Counted from the stretch's first letter, positions 44,139-53,426 are shown. The stretch is 64,000 nucleotides of DNA from CAIWHR01 sp963816925 (GCA_963816925.1 CAWFMY010000033.1:48831-112830); one strand, 5' to 3'. Notes: generated from the letters alone by a model not told the origin. Translations and numbers: made by a program.

Positions 44139-45446
44139 ATGCCGCTGTCCATTCTTGCTGGTCCCGCCCGTTCCAGAGCCGCCGGTATTCCGCCGGGTCG
44201 TCGCCTCGCGCCGATGCTGCTGCTGGCGGCCGCGGTGCTCGCCTTGTCGCGTGCTGCGGGCGCCGAACCGCCGCTGTCGCTCGCCGAAACGCTGAAGATC
44301 GCCGTCGCCCGCTCGCAGCAGATCGTCTCGCAGCGCGCAATGGTGGACGCCGCGCGCGAGATGGTGGTGCCCGCCGGCGAATTGCCGGACCCGAAGCTGA
44401 AGGTGGGCGTCGAAAACGTGCCGACCGACGGCAGCGACGCCTGGTCGTTGACGCGCGACTTCATGACGATGTCGAAGATCGGGCTGATGCAGGAATTTCC
44501 GCGCGAGGAGAAGCGGCGGCTGAAGACGCAGCGCGCCGAACGCGACGTCGAGCGCGGCGCGGCCGGCGTGGAAGCCGCCACACTCGCGGTGGAGCGCGAC
44601 GCCGCGACGGCCTGGGTCGCGCGCCGGTTTGCGGAGCTTTCGGAGCGTGCGATCGCGGCGCAGATCGCCGAGGCCGAGCTCAATGCGACGACCGTCGCCG
44701 CGGCCTATCGATCCGGCAAGGCGCCGCAAGGCGAGCTCGTTGCGGCGCAAACCATGGTGATCGAGCTGCGGAACCGCGCGACCGATGCCGCAACGCAATC
44801 GAAGCGCGCGCGGATCATGCTCGCGCGTTACGCCGGCGCTGCGGCGGACCGTCCGCTGGGTGATGCCCCCGATTTCGACCGGTTGCCGGAGTCGGCGCGC
44901 CTTGTCGATGTCGACGCGCAACCGGAGTTGAAGCTCGCACGGGCGCAGGAATCGGCGGCCGCGGCCTCCGCCGCGCTCGCCGGCGCCGCGAAAATGCCCG
45001 ATTGGAGCGCCGAGGTGTCGTATGCGTTCCGGGGATCGCCGTATTCGAACATGGTTTCGCTGATGTTCACGATCGACCTTCCGTGGTCGCGCGGGACGCG
45101 ACAGGATCGCGAGCACGCGGCAAAGCTGAAGGAGCTCGATGCGGCCCGCGCGATGCGCGAGGACACGCAACGCATGCGCGCGGCGGACGTCGACGCGATG
45201 ATCGCCGAGTGGGAATCGTCGGGAATCCAGGCGCGCCGGATCGAGACCGAATTGCTTCCGCTCGCCACGCAACGCCGCGAGGCCGCGCTGGCCGCCTATC
45301 GCGGCGGCACCGGTCCGCTGTCCGCGGTCCTCGAGGCGCGCCGCGCGCAGCTCGACGCGGAGCTCGCGCTCATTGCCCAGCAGCAGGCCGCCGCCAAGGC
45401 GTGGGCCTGGCTCAATTTCGTCGTGCCTGCAGGAGAAGGATCATGA
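44139..45446 (+). CDS. TolC-family outer-membrane channel of Cu/Ag efflux (CusC-like)
   Basis: A 435-residue outer-membrane efflux protein. The start at 44139 follows GGAGGTCGC, and the signal peptide is LAPMLLLAAAVLALSRAAGA. The long helices show the TolC pattern: PLSLAETLKIAVARSQQIVSQRA near the start, LKVGVENVPTDG, and a second coiled-coil half ending AALAAYRGGTGPLSAVLEARRAQLDAELAL. No lipobox is visible. Its stop overlaps the adaptor start (ATGA). With the next two genes it forms a tripartite RND pump. Confidence 0.88.
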   Translation: MPLSILAGPARSRAAGIPPGRRLAPMLLLAAAVLALSRAAGAEPPLSLAETLKIAVARSQQIVSQRAMVDAAREMVVPAGELPDPKLKVGVENVPTDGSDAWSLTRDFMTMSKIGLMQEFPREEKRRLKTQRAERDVERGAAGVEAATLAVERDAATAWVARRFAELSERAIAAQIAEAELNATTVAAAYRSGKAPQGELVAAQTMVIELRNRATDAATQSKRARIMLARYAGAAADRPLGDAPDFDRLPESARLVDVDAQPELKLARAQESAAAASAALAGAAKMPDWSAEVSYAFRGSPYSNMVSLMFTIDLPWSRGTRQDREHAAKLKELDAARAMREDTQRMRAADVDAMIAEWESSGIQARRIETELLPLATQRREAALAAYRGGTGPLSAVLEARRAQLDAELALIAQQQAAAKAWAWLNFVVPAGEGS

Positions 45447-47029
45447 AATCGGAAAATCGTTTGCAACACGGGATGAAAAGCACGTCGCTCGCGGCGATTG
45501 TCGCCGCAGTCGCGCTGGCCGCCGGCGCCGGGTTTTTCTTCGGCACGCGCCAGGCGCCGCAGGAGCGGGGCGTGCAAGGGACCGTGGCGCCGGCCGTCGC
45601 GCCGCTGGCGGCCGATGCGGCCGGACGCAAGCCACTGTACTGGCACGATCCGATGGTTCCCGGGCAGCGGTTCGACAAGCCCGGCAAGAGTCCGTTCATG
45701 GACATGGACCTCGTGCCCGTCTACGCGGACGCCGCGCCGGAGGGTGGCGTCAGCGTAAGCGCGCGCCAGCAGCAGAGCTTCGGCGTGCGCACCGCGGCGG
45801 CGACGGAAGGAACCCTCGACACCGGCTTTTCCGCCGTCGGCGTCGTCGGCATCGACGAGCGCGGGCTCGTCGCCGTGCAGGCGCGCAGTCCCGGTTACGT
45901 CGAGCGGCTTTTGGTGCGCGCGCAATACGACGTCGTCGGCGCGGGGCAACCCATGGCCGAGCTCTTCGTGCCCGAATGGCTTGCCGCGCAGGAGGAGTTG
46001 CTGGCGCTGAAGTCGAGCCCGCTGCAGGACGCGGCACGGCTTGCCGACGCGGCGAGGAACCGCCTCGTGCTCCTCGGCATGCCCGCGACGGAGATCGCGC
46101 GCGTCGAGCGCGAAGGACGCGCTTCCGCGCGGGTGACGGTGACGGCGCCGCAGTCCGGCATCGTCTGGGAAATCGGCGCGCGCGACGGCATGGCGGTGAT
46201 GCCCGGCACGACGTTGTTCAAGCTCGCCGGCATCGGCACCGTATGGGTCACGGCCGACGTTCCCGAGGCGCAGGCCGCGCTCGTGATCCCCGGCGCGCCG
46301 GTCGAGGCGCGCGCGGCCGCCTATCCCGACCGTGCCTTCAAGGGCACCGTCGGAACGTTGTTGCCGGAAGTGAATGCGCAGACGCGCACCGTGCGCGCCC
46401 GGATCGTGCTGGCCAATGCCGGCGGCGCGCTGAAGCCCGGCATGTTCGCGACGGTCAAATTCGGCGGCGCGGCCAACAAGCCATTGGTGCTGGTCCCGAG
46501 CGAGGCCGTGATCAGCACGGGCACGCGCACGGTCGTCGTCGTCGACGGAGGTGACGGTCGTTTCGTGCCGGTCGAGGTCGTCGTGGGCCGCGAGGCGGGC
46601 GACGTGACCGAGATACGCAAGGGTCTCGTCGTCGGCCAGCGCGTCGTGGTGTCCGGCCAGTTCCTCATCGATTCGGAAGCAAGCCTCAAGGGCGCGCTCG
46701 CGCGGATCTCTGCCGACGGCGACATGGTCGCGCAAGCCGGCGCCGCGGATCCGCATGCGGGACACGCGATGCCGACGCCCGCGGCCCCGGCAAAGCCCGC
46801 AACGCACAAGGCCGAAGGCGTCGTGCGCTCGGTCGGCGACGAAGTGCTGATCAAGCACGGTGCGATCCCCACCGCCGGCATGGGCGCGATGACGATGGCG
46901 TTCAAGGCTCCCAAGGGCGGCGTTCCCAAGGACATCAAGGAAGGCACGGCTGTCGCCTTCGAGTTCGTCTTCACGCCGCAGGGCGACATGCAGTTGACGT
47001 CGATCGTTCCGGTGCCGGGGAAAAAATGA
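45443..47029 (+). CDS. cusB: RND efflux periplasmic adaptor with CusF-like C-terminal domain (CusB-like)
   Basis: A 528-residue membrane-fusion protein. After an N-terminal helix comes a heavy-metal-binding domain (YWHDPMVPGQRFDKPGKSP plus FMDMDLVPVY, residues 57-87), then the adaptor hairpin and barrel domains (GYVERLLVRAQYDVVGAGQPMAELF, VTAPQSGIVWEIGARDGMAV). From about residue 450 a CusF-like domain follows: HGAIPTAGMGAMTMAFKAP keeps the His and two Met ligands but has no Trp at the position that caps copper in CusF. It links pump and channel and hands over Cu(I)/Ag(I). It overlaps cusA by ATGA. Confidence 0.9.
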   Translation: MKSENRLQHGMKSTSLAAIVAAVALAAGAGFFFGTRQAPQERGVQGTVAPAVAPLAADAAGRKPLYWHDPMVPGQRFDKPGKSPFMDMDLVPVYADAAPEGGVSVSARQQQSFGVRTAAATEGTLDTGFSAVGVVGIDERGLVAVQARSPGYVERLLVRAQYDVVGAGQPMAELFVPEWLAAQEELLALKSSPLQDAARLADAARNRLVLLGMPATEIARVEREGRASARVTVTAPQSGIVWEIGARDGMAVMPGTTLFKLAGIGTVWVTADVPEAQAALVIPGAPVEARAAAYPDRAFKGTVGTLLPEVNAQTRTVRARIVLANAGGALKPGMFATVKFGGAANKPLVLVPSEAVISTGTRTVVVVDGGDGRFVPVEVVVGREAGDVTEIRKGLVVGQRVVVSGQFLIDSEASLKGALARISADGDMVAQAGAADPHAGHAMPTPAAPAKPATHKAEGVVRSVGDEVLIKHGAIPTAGMGAMTMAFKAPKGGVPKDIKEGTAVAFEFVFTPQGDMQLTSIVPVPGKK

Positions 47030-50000
47030 TCGCCGCGCTGATCCGCTGGTCGGTGGCCAACCGCTTCCTCGTGCTGCTCGCGTCGGTGCTGCTCGCCGTC
47101 GCGGGTGCATGGGCGGTGCGGACAACGCCGCTCGACGCCATTCCGGATTTGTCGGACACGCAGGTGATCATCCGCACGACGTTCCCCGGGCAGGCGCCGC
47201 AGATCGTCGAGGATCAGGTGACCTACCCGTTGACGACGACGATGCTGTCGGTGCCCGGCGCCAAGGCCGTGCGCGGCTATTCCTTCTTCGGTGATTCATT
47301 TGTCTACGTGCTGTTCGACGACGGGACCGACCTCTACTGGGCGCGCTCGCGCGTGCTCGAATACCTGAATCAGGTGGCGGGAAGGCTGCCCGCAGGCGCA
47401 AAGCCCGCGCTCGGTCCCGACGCGACCGGCGTGGGCTGGGTGTACGAATACGCGCTCGTCGACCGCAGCGGGAAGAACGATCTCGCACAGTTGCGCGCGC
47501 TGCAGGACTGGTTCCTCAAGTACGAGCTGAAGGCGGTGCCGAACGTCGCCGAGGTCGCAACGGTCGGCGGCATGGTCCGCCAGTATCAGGTCGTCGTCGA
47601 CCCGGCGCGGCTGAAGGCCTACAACCTGCCGCTTTCCAAAGTCGTCGCGGCGATCCGCGACGCGAACCGCGAGGCGGGCGGCTCGGTGGTCGAGCTCGCC
47701 GAGGCGGAATACATGGTGCGAACGCGCGGCTACCTCAAGTCGCTCGCCGATTTTCGCTCGATTCCGGTGTTGACATCCGATGGCGGGACACCCGTGCTCC
47801 TGCAGGATGTCGCACGCGTTCAGGTCGGCCCCGAGATGCGCCGTGGCATCGCCGAGCTCGACGGCGAGGGCGAAGTCGCGGGCGGGATCGTGGTGCTGCG
47901 CTCCGGCAAGAACGCGTGGGAAACGATCCAGGCGGTCAAGGCGAAGCTCGAACAACTGAAGCCGGGCCTGCCTCCCGGAGTGGAAATCGTGCCGGTGTAC
48001 GACCGGTCGGCGCTGATCGAGCGCGCGGTCGACCACCTGCGCGGCAAGCTCGTCGAGGAATTCGTCGTCGTCGCGCTGGTGTGCCTCGTCTTCCTGCTGC
48101 ACCTGCGCTCGGCGCTCGTCGCGGTGGTGTCGCTGCCGCTCGGCGTGCTCGCCGCGTTTCTCGTGATGCGCGTGCAGGGTGTCAACGCCAACATCATGTC
48201 TCTGGGCGGCATCGCCATCGCCGTCGGCGCGATGGTCGACGCGGCTGTCGTGATGATCGAGAACGCGCACAAGAAGCTGGAGGCGTGGAAACACGCGCAC
48301 GCCAACGAGCGCGAAGCGCGGGCCGAGCCGTCGGCCGACGAGCGCTGGACGATCATCACCGAGGCCGCGGTGGAGGTCGGGCCGGCCCTGTTCTTCAGCC
48401 TGCTCGTCATCACGCTGTCGTTCGTCCCCGTGTTCGCGCTGGAAGCGCAGGAAGGGCGCCTCTTCGCGCCGCTTGCCTACACCAAGAGCTACGCGATGGC
48501 CGCTTCCGCGATCCTTGCCGTTACGCTGGTGCCGGTGCTGATGGGCTACTTCGTGCGCGGGCGAATTCCGCGCGAGAACGCCAATCCGGTCAACCGGTTC
48601 CTGATCGCCGCCTACCGGCCGTTGCTCGACGCCGCCCTGAACTGGCCGAAGGCGACGCTCGCGATTGCCGCCGTCGCGCTTGCGGCGACCGCGTGGCCGG
48701 TCATGCAGCTCGGCGGCGAATTCATGCCGCCGATGGACGAGGGCGACCTGCTGTACATGCCGACGGCGCTGCCGGGGCTTTCGGCGGGCAAGGCCGGCGA
48801 GCTTTTGCAGCAGACGGACCGCATGATCAAGTCCGTGCCGGAAGTCGAGCGGGTGTTCGGCAAGGTGGGCCGGGCGGAAACGGCCACCGATCCGGCGCCG
48901 ATGGAAATGATCGAGACGACGATCCAGTTCAAGCCGAAGAGCGAATGGCGCGCCGGGATGACCGCCGCAAAGCTCGTCGAGGAACTCGATCGCTCGGTGC
49001 AGGTGCCGGGACTCTCGAACGTCTGGGTGCCGCCGATCCGCAACCGGATCGACATGCTCGCGACGGGCATCAAGAGCCCCGTGGGCATCAAGGTCTCCGG
49101 CCCCGATCTCGCGGAAATCGACCGCGTGACGCAGCAGATCGAGCGCGCGGTCAAGACGGTGGACGGCGTGACCTCGGCGTTCGCCGAGCGGCTGGCCGGC
49201 GGCCGCTATCTCGACGTTACGGTCGACCGCGCCGCGGCGGCGCGCTACGGGCTGTCGATCACCGATGTGCAGGACGTGATCGGCGCCGCGGTGGGCGGCG
49301 AGAACATCGGCGAGACGGTCGAAGGACTGGCGCGATTCCCGATCAGCGTTCGCTATCCGCGCGAGCTGCGCGATTCGGTCGAGGCGCTGCGAATGCTCCC
49401 CATCGTCACCGAGCGCGGCGCCCAGCTGCCGCTTTCGGCGGTGGCGGCGGTCCGCATCGTCGACGGCCCGCCGATGCTGAAAAGCGAAAACGCCCGGCTG
49501 TCCGGCTGGGTCTACGTCGACGTCCGCGGCCGCGACCTCGTTTCGGTCGTGCGCGATGCGCAGGCGTCCGTGGCGCGCGACGTGAGAATGCCGCCGGGAT
49601 ACTCCGTGTCGTGGTCGGGCCAGTTCGAGTACCTCGAGCGCGCGAAGGCGCGGCTTGCCTACGTGGTGCCGTTCACGCTGGCCGTGATTTTCGTGCTGCT
49701 CTATCTCGCATTCCGCCGCGCCGACGAGGCGTTGCTCATCATGCTCGCGGTGCCGTTCGCGCTGGTAGGCGGCTACTGGCTGCTGTGGCTGCTGGGTTAC
49801 GCGACGTCGGTGGCGACCGCCGTCGGCTTCATCGCGCTCGCCGGCGTCGCGGCGGAGTTCGGCGTGGTGATGCTGCTGTACCTGCGGCACGCGTGGGAGG
49901 CACGTCTCGCGCGCGGCGAGCCGGCGACGATGGACACGCTGCGCGCGGCGATCGAGGAGGGCGCGGTGCTGCGCGTGCGCCCGAAGGCGATGACGGTGGC

Positions 50001-50232
50001 CGTCATCATGGCGGGCCTGCTGCCGATCATGCTGAGTTCGGGCACGGGCGCCGAAGTGATGCAGCGGATCGCGGCACCCATGATCGGCGGAATGATCACG
50101 GCGCCGCTGCTGTCGATGCTGGTGATTCCCGCGGCCTACCTGCTGCTGCGCGGACGGTCGCTGCGCGGTGCGCAGGCGGCTTCGCCGTCGGCGGCCGTCG
50201 TTCCGGCAGTGGCCCAGGGAGTCTCTACCTAG
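47026..50232 (+). CDS. cusA: Heavy-metal RND efflux pump, CusA/CzcA family
   Basis: A 1068-residue inner-membrane transporter with twelve helices and two large periplasmic loops. CusA features are TTPLDAIPDLSDTQVIIRT, YFF-type FGDSFVYVLFDDGTDLYWARSRV, and VGAMVDAAVVMIENAHKKLE. The proton-relay helix contains GAMVDAAVVMIEN. The porter domain keeps Met-rich sites expected for Cu(I)/Ag(I). The C-terminal helices end in PAAYLLLRGRSL. It exports Cu(I) or Ag(I) with CusB and the TolC-like channel. It converges with the SRAP gene, and the two stop codons share CTAG. Confidence 0.93.
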   Translation: MIAALIRWSVANRFLVLLASVLLAVAGAWAVRTTPLDAIPDLSDTQVIIRTTFPGQAPQIVEDQVTYPLTTTMLSVPGAKAVRGYSFFGDSFVYVLFDDGTDLYWARSRVLEYLNQVAGRLPAGAKPALGPDATGVGWVYEYALVDRSGKNDLAQLRALQDWFLKYELKAVPNVAEVATVGGMVRQYQVVVDPARLKAYNLPLSKVVAAIRDANREAGGSVVELAEAEYMVRTRGYLKSLADFRSIPVLTSDGGTPVLLQDVARVQVGPEMRRGIAELDGEGEVAGGIVVLRSGKNAWETIQAVKAKLEQLKPGLPPGVEIVPVYDRSALIERAVDHLRGKLVEEFVVVALVCLVFLLHLRSALVAVVSLPLGVLAAFLVMRVQGVNANIMSLGGIAIAVGAMVDAAVVMIENAHKKLEAWKHAHANEREARAEPSADERWTIITEAAVEVGPALFFSLLVITLSFVPVFALEAQEGRLFAPLAYTKSYAMAASAILAVTLVPVLMGYFVRGRIPRENANPVNRFLIAAYRPLLDAALNWPKATLAIAAVALAATAWPVMQLGGEFMPPMDEGDLLYMPTALPGLSAGKAGELLQQTDRMIKSVPEVERVFGKVGRAETATDPAPMEMIETTIQFKPKSEWRAGMTAAKLVEELDRSVQVPGLSNVWVPPIRNRIDMLATGIKSPVGIKVSGPDLAEIDRVTQQIERAVKTVDGVTSAFAERLAGGRYLDVTVDRAAAARYGLSITDVQDVIGAAVGGENIGETVEGLARFPISVRYPRELRDSVEALRMLPIVTERGAQLPLSAVAAVRIVDGPPMLKSENARLSGWVYVDVRGRDLVSVVRDAQASVARDVRMPPGYSVSWSGQFEYLERAKARLAYVVPFTLAVIFVLLYLAFRRADEALLIMLAVPFALVGGYWLLWLLGYATSVATAVGFIALAGVAAEFGVVMLLYLRHAWEARLARGEPATMDTLRAAIEEGAVLRVRPKAMTVAVIMAGLLPIMLSSGTGAEVMQRIAAPMIGGMITAPLLSMLVIPAAYLLLRGRSLRGAQAASPSAAVVPAVAQGVST

Positions 50233-50966
50233 AACAGCGATTCCTGCTCCGGCGCATGCGGCGGCGGATCGTGTTCCGCATCCCCGTCGGCGATCGGCGC
50301 CACGGACTCGATCAGCGCCGCATCCTCGTTGCGGACGTTGTTGACACGCGTCGACACCGGGTAATACGCCATCGCGGCGGAGGGATAGGGCGCGATCAGG
50401 TCGGCGACCTCGGCGTTGGCCGGGTCGAGCCAGCGCGCGTAATCGGCGGGCGCGACGATCATCGGCATCCGTTCGTGGACGGACTTGAGGAGCTCGTTGG
50501 CCGCCGTGGTGACGATCGTGCAGGTATCGAGCACTTCGCCCTCGGGCGACAGCCAGCGCTCATAGAGGCCGCCGAACGCGAACAGCGACGCGTCCTTCAT
50601 GCCGATGTGCAGCGGCTGCTTGCGGGTGGTGTCGCCGGTCTTCACCGCTGCCCATTCGTAGAAGCCGTCGGCGGGCAGCAGGCAGCGGTGACGCCGGTAG
50701 GCCATCCGGAACGACGGCTTTTCGGCGATGGTCTCGCCGCGCGCGTTGATCATCTTGTTGCCGATCGCGGTGTCCTTGGCCCACCGGGGAACGAGGCCCC
50801 AGCGCACGCGGACGAATTCGCGCGCGCCCTCGGCGTTGATGCGCACGATGCCGACGTCGGTCATCGGCGCGATGTTGTAGCGCGCGTGAACGTCGGGGAG
50901 CTGCGCGAGCCCGAACGCGAGCGCGATCGCCGCGGGATGACTGTGCAACTCGTAGCGGCCGCACAT
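50229..50966 (-). CDS. SOS response-associated peptidase (SRAP/YedK family)
   Basis: A 245-residue HMCES/YedK-type protein. The catalytic Cys is residue 2 (MCGRYELHS), exposed after Met removal, and forms a thiazolidine link to abasic sites in single-stranded DNA. Other active-site parts are RYNIAPMTDVGIVR, VRWGLVPRWAKD, NARGETIAEKPSFR, RRCLLPADGFYEW-type RHRCLLPADGFYEWA and VHERMPMIVAPADYARWLDP. Length and order match the family. It is followed, 11 bases upstream in the gene order, by the EcsC-like gene on the same strand. Confidence 0.93.
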   Translation of the reverse strand: MCGRYELHSHPAAIALAFGLAQLPDVHARYNIAPMTDVGIVRINAEGAREFVRVRWGLVPRWAKDTAIGNKMINARGETIAEKPSFRMAYRRHRCLLPADGFYEWAAVKTGDTTRKQPLHIGMKDASLFAFGGLYERWLSPEGEVLDTCTIVTTAANELLKSVHERMPMIVAPADYARWLDPANAEVADLIAPYPSAAMAYYPVSTRVNNVRNEDAALIESVAPIADGDAEHDPPPHAPEQESLF

Positions 50967-50977
50967 GGCCGGATCCG

Positions 50978-51556
50978 CTAGATTGCCGCCTCGGCGGGAA
51001 CGGCCATGCCGCGCGACGAGGCGAGCATCCGGTAGGTGGATTTTGCCACCTGCATCGTGTCCCAATACGCGTAGGCGCCGACGGCGGCGGCGCCGGCCAG
51101 CGGCACCCATCGGCTCGCCGCGGTGCCGGCGACGCGCTGCGTGACGGAGACACCGACGGTCTTCAGCAGTCCGCTGATGGCGCCGACCGAAAGCTGCTGC
51201 ACGATCACCCGCTGTCCGGCGCGCACGATGACGTCGCGGGCGACCTGGCTTGCCATGTGCCGGAACAGGCAATAGAGCATGTGCGATCGCGTGAGCTCGG
51301 CTTCGCGACCGTGCAGCGCGTAGATGTCCGCCACCATCTGTCGCTGCACTTTCCAGATGAGGTAGAGGTCGGGCAGCACGGTCAGCATCCCGAGCGGCCC
51401 CGGCGGTAGCGCGAGCGAGCCGGAGACGACGGCGGCTTTGCGCGCGGCCGCGCGCGCGACCTGTTCCGCGACGCGTGCCGCGTCGGCAACCTGATGCGTT
51501 TGCGGCGGCGGCACGTCGGAGATCACGCGCTCGATGACGCCCTCGACGCGGCGCAT
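50978..51556 (-). CDS. EcsC-like membrane-associated protein
   Basis: A 192-residue protein with an EcsC-like segment, LPPGPLGMLTVLPDLYLIWKVQRQMVADIYALHG, two Ala-rich helices and WVPLAGAAAVGAYAYWDTMQVAKS near the end. The function of the family is not known. The start at 51556 is the first Met before the conserved part (MRRVEGVIERVISDVPP). It stands back-to-back with mobB across a 147-base gap and may share a transcript with the SRAP gene. Confidence 0.7.
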   Translation of the reverse strand: MRRVEGVIERVISDVPPPQTHQVADAARVAEQVARAAARKAAVVSGSLALPPGPLGMLTVLPDLYLIWKVQRQMVADIYALHGREAELTRSHMLYCLFRHMASQVARDVIVRAGQRVIVQQLSVGAISGLLKTVGVSVTQRVAGTAASRWVPLAGAAAVGAYAYWDTMQVAKSTYRMLASSRGMAVPAEAAI

Positions 51557-51691
51557 CGGCTCTGCGTCTGGCGGAACCGCGCGTCAGCGGGGGCCGGCAA
51601 GCCGGGCTGGCTGGGCAACATGGCTGCAGCTTAGCTTCGCCCGTGTGCGCTGTCGACGGTTGCGCACGCCGGGGCGGCGATGGCGCGCCGG

Positions 51692-51697
51692 TAGAAT
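51692..51697 (+). promoter_or_regulatory. -10 element placed for leaderless transcription of mobB
   Basis: TAGAAT ends 6 bases before the ATG at 51704, so transcription would begin at the start codon. No ribosome site is seen and no clear -35. Confidence 0.4.
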
Positions 51698-51703
51698 GCC
51701 CGG

Positions 51704-52246
51704 ATGGAAAGCAATGCGACAATGCGGGTCTTCGGATTTGCGGGCTGGTCGGGAAGCGGCAAGACGACGCTGATCGAGCAGCTGATTCCGCGCCTGACCG
51801 CCCTGGGCCACGTGGTGTCGCTCGTGAAGCACGCGCACCACGGCTTCGACGTCGACCAGCCCGGCAAGGATTCGTATCGGCATCGGAGCGCGGGCTGCCG
51901 CGAAGTGCTGGTGTCGTCGGCGACGCGGTGGGCGCTCATGCACGAGCTGCGCGGCGGCCGGGAAATGTCGATGGAGGAGGCGCTGGCGCGGCTTACGCCC
52001 TGCGACCTCGCGCTGGTCGAGGGATTCAAGGCCGCGCCCATCCCCAAGCTCGAAGTCTGGCGCGCCGCCACGGGCAAGTCGCTGCTGCACCCCGCGGATC
52101 CGCACATTCTCGCGATCGCCACCGACAGCCCCGAGGCGCTGCCCGCCGCCTCGTCCGGACGCCTGCCGGTGCTCGGTCTTGCCGCCTATGACGACATCGC
52201 AACATTCGTCAGCCGGCACGCCGTAATCTGGCGAAAGGCCGATTGA
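51704..52246 (+). CDS. mobB: Molybdopterin-guanine dinucleotide biosynthesis adaptor protein
   Basis: A 180-residue P-loop GTPase. The Walker A motif is FAGWSGSGKTTLIEQL (residues 11-26), then VSLVKHAHHGFDVDQPGKDSYRHRSAG and ALVEGFKAAPIPKLEVWR, all typical of MobB. MobB helps MobA attach GMP to molybdopterin for DMSO-reductase-type enzymes. moaD and moaE follow a kilobase downstream, so this is a molybdenum cofactor neighbourhood interrupted by an outer-membrane protein gene. Confidence 0.92.
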   Translation: MESNATMRVFGFAGWSGSGKTTLIEQLIPRLTALGHVVSLVKHAHHGFDVDQPGKDSYRHRSAGCREVLVSSATRWALMHELRGGREMSMEEALARLTPCDLALVEGFKAAPIPKLEVWRAATGKSLLHPADPHILAIATDSPEALPAASSGRLPVLGLAAYDDIATFVSRHAVIWRKAD

Positions 52247-52401
52247 CTTGGCCCAACCCGGCGAGTACCGTGAAACTGACTGTGTTTTTCGCTGCCCAAC
52301 CGCGCTGGAAGGGTGGAGTTTGACCGGGCCACGCCCGCAACCGTTGGGCCGGGTCGCGCTTCCGGAAATCGGGGATCGCGAACGTTTTTTCGTCGGTAAT
52401 T

Positions 52402-53079
52402 ATGAAAATTCAAACAATTGCATCTGTTATCTCGATTTCACTTGCACTTGGCCTCGTAGGCCTGGCGCAGGCGGCCGAGAGCACGGATGCGATTCGGACC
52501 GACGGCTTCTATGGCGGAGTGTCGTATCGCGACAACACGCCCACCGGATTTGGCGTCAATTTCGGCGCGGGCGGGACGGCGCTGAGCCGCACCCCGGTCG
52601 CGGTCGTCGACGACGCGGCAACGCGCGCGCTCCTCTTCGGCGGCTATCGCTGGCACAACGACCTCGCGGTCGAGGCCGCGGTCAGTTCGCTCGACCAATA
52701 CATGCTGCGTCCGCTCGATGCCAACGCGCAGCGCGGCGTCGGATTGCGCTTCGGGCAACCGTCGGGCGAGGCGCAGGGCCGCAGCCTGAATCTCGACGTG
52801 TTCACGAGCTGGACCATCTACAAGTCCGTCGCTCTCTATGGTCGCCTCGGTTACGTGCAAGCGGAGGCGCCGCAGCTCGTGGGCGTCGCGCCGGTTTCGG
52901 TCGTCAACGCGCGTGGCCTGCGTGACAACATGAACTACGGTGTCGGCATGCGTTACGACATGAACACAGCACTCGGACTGCGCCTGGAGTACAGCCGCTT
53001 CGGCCGTTTCGCCGGCGAGATCGGCACCAGCATTCCCGAGTCCGACCAGGTCACGCTGGGCGTTCAATTCAAATTCTAG
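52402..53079 (+). CDS. Outer-membrane beta-barrel protein
   Basis: A 225-residue porin-like barrel with signal peptide (ISISLALGLVGLAQA). Alternating strands include GFYGGVSYRDNTPTGFGVNFG and TSWTIYKSVALYGRLGYVQAE, and the last strand ends VTLGVQFKF with the C-terminal Phe needed for BAM recognition. It resembles OmpA-type eight-stranded barrels. The stretch before it (52247-52401) has no gene and no obvious ribosome site. Function unknown. Confidence 0.8.
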   Translation: MKIQTIASVISISLALGLVGLAQAAESTDAIRTDGFYGGVSYRDNTPTGFGVNFGAGGTALSRTPVAVVDDAATRALLFGGYRWHNDLAVEAAVSSLDQYMLRPLDANAQRGVGLRFGQPSGEAQGRSLNLDVFTSWTIYKSVALYGRLGYVQAEAPQLVGVAPVSVVNARGLRDNMNYGVGMRYDMNTALGLRLEYSRFGRFAGEIGTSIPESDQVTLGVQFKF

Positions 53080-53105
53080 GGGCCCGACAGGCTCCCGCCG
53101 TCTGA

Positions 53106-53111
53106 TAGCAT
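53106..53111 (+). promoter_or_regulatory. Possible -10 element of moaDE
   Basis: TAGCAT places a transcription start at about 53118, giving moaD a leader of about 33 bases with GAAGG before the ATG at 53151. An in-frame GTG at 53118 sits exactly at the expected start point and is an alternative leaderless start. Confidence 0.3.
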
Positions 53112-53150
53112 CGGCACGTGCGCCCCGCCTGCGGCGCGAAGGTTCTTCCG

Positions 53151-53426
53151 ATGCGCGATGCCCCGGCACCAACCTTGACGCTCGTCTATCTCGCCCGGCT
53201 GCGCGACGCATTCGGCGCGTCCGGCGAGAACGTGGTGCTGCCCGCCGAGGTGACCACCGCGGCACAGCTGCGCGCGTGGCTCGCGGCCCGCGGCGGCGCG
53301 TGGGCGATCGAGCTGGCGCCGGGGCGCGCCGTGCGCATCGCCGTCAACCATGACATCGCGCAGCCGGAAACGCCGGTGCGGCCCGGCGACGAAGTCGCGC
53401 TGTTGCCGCCGGTGACCGGCGGATGA
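53151..53426 (+). CDS. moaD: Molybdopterin synthase small subunit
   Basis: A 91-residue ubiquitin-like protein ending in VALLPPVTGG, with the Gly-Gly tail that is thiocarboxylated to carry sulfur. The core YLARLRDAFGASGENVVLPAEV and AVNHDIAQPETPVRPGDEV matches MoaD. I use the ATG at 53151 preceded by GAAGG; a GTG at 53118 is in frame. Its stop overlaps moaE (ATGA). Confidence 0.92.
   Translation: MRDAPAPTLTLVYLARLRDAFGASGENVVLPAEVTTAAQLRAWLAARGGAWAIELAPGRAVRIAVNHDIAQPETPVRPGDEVALLPPVTGG

Noticed and set aside
47296..49890. An 864-codon minus-strand frame opposite cusA
   Set aside because: His/Arg-rich composition and full overlap with a highly conserved pump gene mark it as a shadow.
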